From Acidimicrobiaceae bacterium (GTDB taxonomy: Bacteria > Actinomycetota > Acidimicrobiia > Acidimicrobiales > UBA8190): a stretch of DNA of 9,399 nucleotides. The stretch lies in assembly GCA_003453695.1 (NCBI GenBank), contig DMNK01000108.1, positions 10,799 through 20,197 of the forward strand, given 5' to 3'. Both the position numbers and the translations under genes were made by a program. Below the pieces are notes generated by a model. It was not told the DNA's origin. It was given only the letters and a program-made list of their open reading frames with translations, and did not search any database. This document shows positions 6,196 to 9,399 of the stretch, one piece after another; positions within the stretch are counted from its first letter, which is position 1; each line of letters starts with the position of its first letter.

Positions 6196-7342
6196 CGCCC
6201 AGATGGACGGCGACACCGTCCGCCACGCCCGCGCCGCTCGGCTGGAGCGGGTGCGCCGGCGCATGGAGGAGCTCGAGGTCGACGCCCTGTTGCTCTCCCA
6301 CGGCGCGGAGCTGCCCTGGCTCACCGGCTACCGGGCCATGCCTCTCGAGCGGCTCACCCTGCTCGTCGTCCGCCCCGAAGGTGAGGTGGTGCTGCTCGTC
6401 CCCGCCCTGGAAGCACCGCGGCTTCCGCTCATGGGCATCGACGTGTCGGTGCGCCCCTGGAGCGACACCGAGGATCCCATCGAGCTGGCATCGGCTCTCC
6501 TGCCCGACGCGCCCGGTTCTCGGCTGGCCCTGTCCGATCGGGCCTGGGCTGCAACCCTGATCGGGCTGCAGCAGGAGCTGCCCGAGGCGACCTTTCTGAG
6601 CGCCTCCACCGTGACGGCGCCGCTTCGTGCCGTGAAGGACCACGCCGAGGTGGCGGCGCTGCGCCTGGCGGCGGAAGCCGCCGACCGGGTGGCCGGCGCC
6701 CTGCAGGCGGGCGAGATCGCGCTGGTCGGCCGGACCGAGCGCGAGGTGTCGCGCCACATCGCCGAGCGTTTGCTCGCTGAGGGCCACCGCCACGTCAACT
6801 TCGCCATCGTGGGCAGCGGGCCGAACGGGGCAAGTCCCCACCACGACGCCGGAGAACGCCGCATCGGCCGCAACGAGGTCGTCGTATGCGACTTCGGTGG
6901 TGAGCTCGTCGCACCTTGGGAGGACGTGGGCTACTGCTCGGACATCACTCGCACGGTGGTGACCGGCGATCCCGGAGACGAGGTGCGCCGCTGCTACGAG
7001 GTGCTCCGCCTCGCCCAGGCCAGTGCTGTCGCCGCGGCATGCGCCGGCATCGCCGCCGAGGACGTCGACGCCGCCGCTCGCGACGTCATTGCCGCTGCCG
7101 GGCTCGGGGAACGGTTCATCCACCGAACCGGCCACGGTATCGGCATCGACGAGCACGAAGACCCGTACGTGGTGGCGGGGAACCGCACGGCGTTGGTCGA
7201 GGGGCACGCCTTCTCGGTAGAGCCGGGCATCTACCTCCCTGGCCGCTTCGGCATGCGGCTCGAAGACATCGTGGTGGTCGGGCCAGAAGGCCCCGAGCCT
7301 TTGAACCGCGTCGACCACGACCTCGTCGTCGTCGACGCCTGA
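6188..7342 (+). CDS. M24 family metallopeptidase (Xaa-Pro dipeptidase/aminopeptidase type)
   Basis: This 384-residue protein has the two-domain layout of prolidase-type peptidases: an N-terminal creatinase/prolidase-like domain (about 10-140, with LLLSHGAELPWLTGYR) and a pita-bread catalytic domain. All five metal ligands are visible: Asp235 (VCDFGG), Asp252 (CSDITRT), His316 (RTGHGIG), Glu345 (VEPGIY) and Glu359 (RLEDIVV). Such enzymes use two metal ions to release residues next to proline from short peptides in the cytoplasm; a non-prolyl substrate cannot be excluded. The two aspartates are 17 residues apart instead of the 11 seen in PepP and PepQ, so the loop between them carries about six extra residues. 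GTG 6188 follows the fusion gene by 13 bases; ATG 6203 is an alternative. Neither has a clear ribosome binding site. A role in the lipoate pathway is not indicated. Confidence 0.88.
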   Translation: MTAAQMDGDTVRHARAARLERVRRRMEELEVDALLLSHGAELPWLTGYRAMPLERLTLLVVRPEGEVVLLVPALEAPRLPLMGIDVSVRPWSDTEDPIELASALLPDAPGSRLALSDRAWAATLIGLQQELPEATFLSASTVTAPLRAVKDHAEVAALRLAAEAADRVAGALQAGEIALVGRTEREVSRHIAERLLAEGHRHVNFAIVGSGPNGASPHHDAGERRIGRNEVVVCDFGGELVAPWEDVGYCSDITRTVVTGDPGDEVRRCYEVLRLAQASAVAAACAGIAAEDVDAAARDVIAAAGLGERFIHRTGHGIGIDEHEDPYVVAGNRTALVEGHAFSVEPGIYLPGRFGMRLEDIVVVGPEGPEPLNRVDHDLVVVDA

Positions 7343-7387
7343 GCGGGGCGATCAGCGCCGTGACCGGGCCGACCTCGTCGAGACGGC

Positions 7388-7393
7388 GGGAGG
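7388..7393 (+). promoter_or_regulatory. Ribosome binding site for the downstream dehydrogenase
   Basis: GGGAGG lies seven bases before the GTG at 7401. It is among the clearest Shine-Dalgarno sequences in the window and fixes this start. The 58-base gap after the peptidase gene shows no clear promoter. Confidence 0.65.
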
Positions 7394-7400
7394 TTGAGCG

Positions 7401-8129
7401 GTGGACCTAGGCCTGCGGGGAAGGGTGGCCCTGGTCACGGCGTCGTCGGCGGGGCTGGGCCGAGCGGCCGCCGCCTCCCTGGCGGCGGAGGGGGCCAAGC
7501 TCGCCATCGTTGCCCGCGGCCCCGCGCGCCTCGAGGAGACGGCGGAGTCGCTGCGCGCAGGCGGCACCGAGGTGCTTTCCATTGCCGGCGACGTGACCGA
7601 TCCGGACATGCCGGCCCGCCTGGTCGATGCCACCGTCGAGCGCTTCGGTCGGCTCGACGTTCTCGTGGCCAACGCCGGCGGCCCGCCCCGGGGCCGCGCC
7701 TCGGAGGTGGACGACGAAGCCATCCGGGCCGCCGTCGAGGCGAACATGTTGACGTCGGTACGCCTCGTGCGTTCGGCTCTTCCCCACATGCGCGCCGCCC
7801 GATGGGGGCGGATCTGCTGCGTCACCTCCTATTCGGTGCTGAAGCCCATTCCCACGTTGGCCCTGTCCAATCTGGCCCGCGCCGGGCTGTGGGCATGGGC
7901 CCGCACGGCTGCCGCTGACCTGGCGGCAGAAGGATCCGGCGTGACGCTCAACTTGGTGTGTCCGGGGACCCACGCCACCCAGCGGACCATCGACCTCGGT
8001 GGTGCCGACGGGCCCATGGGCGATCCCGGCGACTTCGGCAAGGTGGTGGCCTTCTTGTGCTCGGAGCCGGTCGGCTTCGTGAACGGCTCTGCCGTGGCCG
8101 TCGACGGGGGAGCAAGCGCAGCCGGCTGA
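7401..8129 (+). CDS. Divergent FabG-like short-chain dehydrogenase/reductase
   Basis: This 242-residue protein has the fold of a 3-oxoacyl-ACP reductase (FabG), with NAGG at 91-94, Asn115, Ser143, and a C-terminal end VNGSAVAVDGGAS (227-239). Its signature motifs are altered. The nucleotide loop reads TASSAGLG (13-20), with alanine replacing the first glycine of TGxxxGxG. The YxxxK catalytic pair is replaced: by alignment from the ARAG end, Ser156 and Arg160 occupy the Tyr and Lys positions in LALSNLARAG. This resembles a known conserved group of 'BKR-like' dehydrogenases (PIPxLALSNxxRAG) described as lacking perfect cofactor and catalytic motifs, so it is probably an intact gene and not a decaying one. 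Whether it is a reductase is unknown. It has its own ribosome binding site and is convergent with metH. Confidence 0.85.
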   Translation: MDLGLRGRVALVTASSAGLGRAAAASLAAEGAKLAIVARGPARLEETAESLRAGGTEVLSIAGDVTDPDMPARLVDATVERFGRLDVLVANAGGPPRGRASEVDDEAIRAAVEANMLTSVRLVRSALPHMRAARWGRICCVTSYSVLKPIPTLALSNLARAGLWAWARTAAADLAAEGSGVTLNLVCPGTHATQRTIDLGGADGPMGDPGDFGKVVAFLCSEPVGFVNGSAVAVDGGASAAG

Positions 8130-8132
8130 GCG

Positions 8133-8158
8133 CGTCGCCGCCTGCCTGTCAGGCGACG
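8133..8158. terminator. Inverted repeat between convergent genes, possible bidirectional terminator
   Basis: CGTCGCC (8133-8139) and GGCGACG (8152-8158) are perfect inverted copies. A shorter alternative hairpin, CGCCTG/CAGGCG (8139-8144 and 8150-8155) with a five-base loop, uses the same bases. The element fills the 19-base gap between the dehydrogenase stop and the metH stop and overlaps the end of metH. There is no T-run on either side, so intrinsic termination is uncertain; the tail-to-tail position is the main support. Confidence 0.35.
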
Positions 8159-9399
8159 AAATACTTGGCCTGGGGGTGGTGACAGACGATGGCCAGGGTC
8201 GACTGCTCAGGATGGAGCTGGAACCCCTCGCTCACCACCACGCCGATCTGCTCCCCATGGAGCAACTCGACCACCTTGGCGTTGTCCTCGAGGTCGGGAC
8301 AGGCCGGGTACCCCCACGAGTAGCGCCCACCTCGGTACTGCTGACGGAACAGCCCGATGAGCGTCGGCCCGTCCTCGTCGGCGAAGCCCCATTCCTCGCG
8401 GATGCGCCGGTGCCAGTACTCGGCCAGGGCTTCGGCCATCTCCACTCCTAGCCCGTGCAGGTGCAGGTACTCGCTGTAGCGGTTCTCGGCAAACAGCCGA
8501 GCCGTTTCCGCCGACACCGCCGGGCCCATGGTGACCAGGTGGAAGGCGGCGTAGTCCGCCTCCCCCGACTCGATGCTGCGGAAGAAGTCGGCGATGCACA
8601 GCCACGGTTCCTTGCGCTGTCGGGGGAAGGTGAACCTCGTGAGCTCCGCACGCCGGTCCTCGTCCGCCCACACCACCAGGTCGTCGCCATCGGCGTTGGC
8701 CGCGAAGTAGCCCCACGCCACTTGGGGCACGAGGAGGTCCTTGGCCTTGGCTTTGTCCAGCTCGGCTCGGAGCACGACGCTGACACGCTCTTTGAACTCG
8801 TCGTCGTTCTCCCCGTTCTCGGGGCGGTACCCCCACTGGTTGCGGAAAAGCGCCGTCCTGTTGAGATAGCCGGCCAGGTCGTCGAGGGCGACGCCCTTGG
8901 CGACACGGCTCCCCAGGAAGGGAGGGACGAAGACGGGGTTGTCGGCAGCCACCTCCGGTGAACGCGGTGGGATGCCCTCGGTACCGGCCTCCGCCATGAC
9001 CTGGCTGCGTCGAGGCGGGAGCTTGCGGCCCCCTGGCTCCCGTCCGAAGGCGGGATCGTCCTCACCCGACCGCTTGAGCTCCATGAGCCGGTCCATGGTG
9101 CGCAGGCCCTCGAAGGCGTCCTTGCCGTAGAAGACCCGCCCCCGGTACACCTCACGCAGGTCGCGCTCGACGTAGCTGCGGGTGAGCGCCGCGCCACCGA
9201 GGAGCACCGGGATGTGGGTGAGCTCCCGATCGTTCAGCTCCTCCAGGTTCTCCTTCATGATGAGCGTCGACTTGACCAGCAGGCCGCTCATGCCGATGGC
9301 GTCCGCCTTGCGGTCCTCGGCTGCAGCCAGCATCTCGCTGATGCCGACCTTGATCCCGAGGTTCACCACCTCGTAGCCGTTGTTGGTGAGGATGATGTC
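8149..9399 (-). CDS. metH: Cobalamin-dependent methionine synthase, C-terminal part (5' end outside window)
   Basis: The frame runs from the right edge to a TGA (8151-8149), giving 416 visible residues. The first 100 or so are the end of the B12-binding domain: NNGYEVVNLGIKV, GMSGLLVKSTLIMKENL and VLLGGAALTRSYV are typical of MetH. The cobalamin-ligand motif DxHxxG would lie just upstream, outside the window. After a charged, proline-containing linker comes the AdoMet-binding reactivation domain, recognised by RYSWGYPACPDLEDN (8281-8325) and HPEQSTLAIVCHHPQAKYF near the end. MetH moves a methyl group from methyltetrahydrofolate to homocysteine through cobalamin; the reactivation domain remethylates the oxidised cofactor using AdoMet and an electron donor. 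RGGRYSWGYP differs from the Escherichia coli form (RPAPGYP) but matches a variant I recall from actinobacteria and other phyla. The gene is transcribed towards the lipoate cluster and is unrelated to it. Confidence 0.92.
   Translation of the reverse strand, partial: DIILTNNGYEVVNLGIKVGISEMLAAAEDRKADAIGMSGLLVKSTLIMKENLEELNDRELTHIPVLLGGAALTRSYVERDLREVYRGRVFYGKDAFEGLRTMDRLMELKRSGEDDPAFGREPGGRKLPPRRSQVMAEAGTEGIPPRSPEVAADNPVFVPPFLGSRVAKGVALDDLAGYLNRTALFRNQWGYRPENGENDDEFKERVSVVLRAELDKAKAKDLLVPQVAWGYFAANADGDDLVVWADEDRRAELTRFTFPRQRKEPWLCIADFFRSIESGEADYAAFHLVTMGPAVSAETARLFAENRYSEYLHLHGLGVEMAEALAEYWHRRIREEWGFADEDGPTLIGLFRQQYRGGRYSWGYPACPDLEDNAKVVELLHGEQIGVVVSEGFQLHPEQSTLAIVCHHPQAKYFVA

Noticed and set aside
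1..9399. Mobile elements, CRISPR arrays, phage genes, toxin-antitoxin pairs, tRNA or rRNA genes.
   Set aside because: None seen: no spaced direct repeats, no transposase or integrase motifs, no structural RNA signatures, and nearly every base is accounted for by recognised metabolic genes.

Overview
The window is about 9.4 kb of very GC-rich, densely coding bacterial DNA. It uses GTG and TTG starts freely and strongly prefers G or C at third codon positions. The gene content fits a high-GC actinobacterium: an E2 gene followed by lipB and lipA as in mycobacteria, a DUF2203 protein, and actinobacterial-style LpdA and MetH. The class Acidimicrobiia is a reasonable guess, but that is inference from style and not from a database match. 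I see no tRNA, rRNA, CRISPR array, insertion sequence, phage gene or plasmid gene. No gene-free stretch exceeds about 105 bases.

Layout, left to right. Positions 1-185 hold the 3' end of an RNase HI gene. Next come an HSD10-like short-chain dehydrogenase (274-1041) and a DUF2203 protein (1054-1485). After a 105-base gap with a possible promoter, a tight same-strand cluster follows: dihydrolipoyl dehydrogenase (E3, 1591-3015), a 2-oxoacid dehydrogenase E2 acyltransferase (3008-4525, overlapping E3 by 8 bases), a single frame encoding octanoyltransferase LipB joined to lipoyl synthase LipA (4537-6174), and an M24 metallopeptidase (6188-7342). A divergent, FabG-like short-chain dehydrogenase with its own good ribosome binding site follows (7401-8129). 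The last gene runs in the opposite direction: the C-terminal part of cobalamin-dependent methionine synthase MetH (8149-9399, running off the right edge). It meets the dehydrogenase tail to tail over a short inverted repeat.

The core is a lipoate module. E2 carries the lipoyl lysine, LipB attaches octanoate to such a lysine, LipA inserts the two sulfurs, and E3 reoxidises the dihydrolipoyl arm. No E1 decarboxylase is present, so the matching E1 must lie elsewhere. The most notable observation is that LipB and LipA share one uninterrupted reading frame with all catalytic and cluster-binding residues retained, which predicts a 545-residue two-step lipoylation enzyme. Immediately after it, an exact 17-bp tandem duplication appears to have converted a GTGA stop/start overlap with the peptidase gene into a short spacer without changing either protein. 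I found no clear sign of a wholly unknown system; most of the window is ordinary central metabolism.
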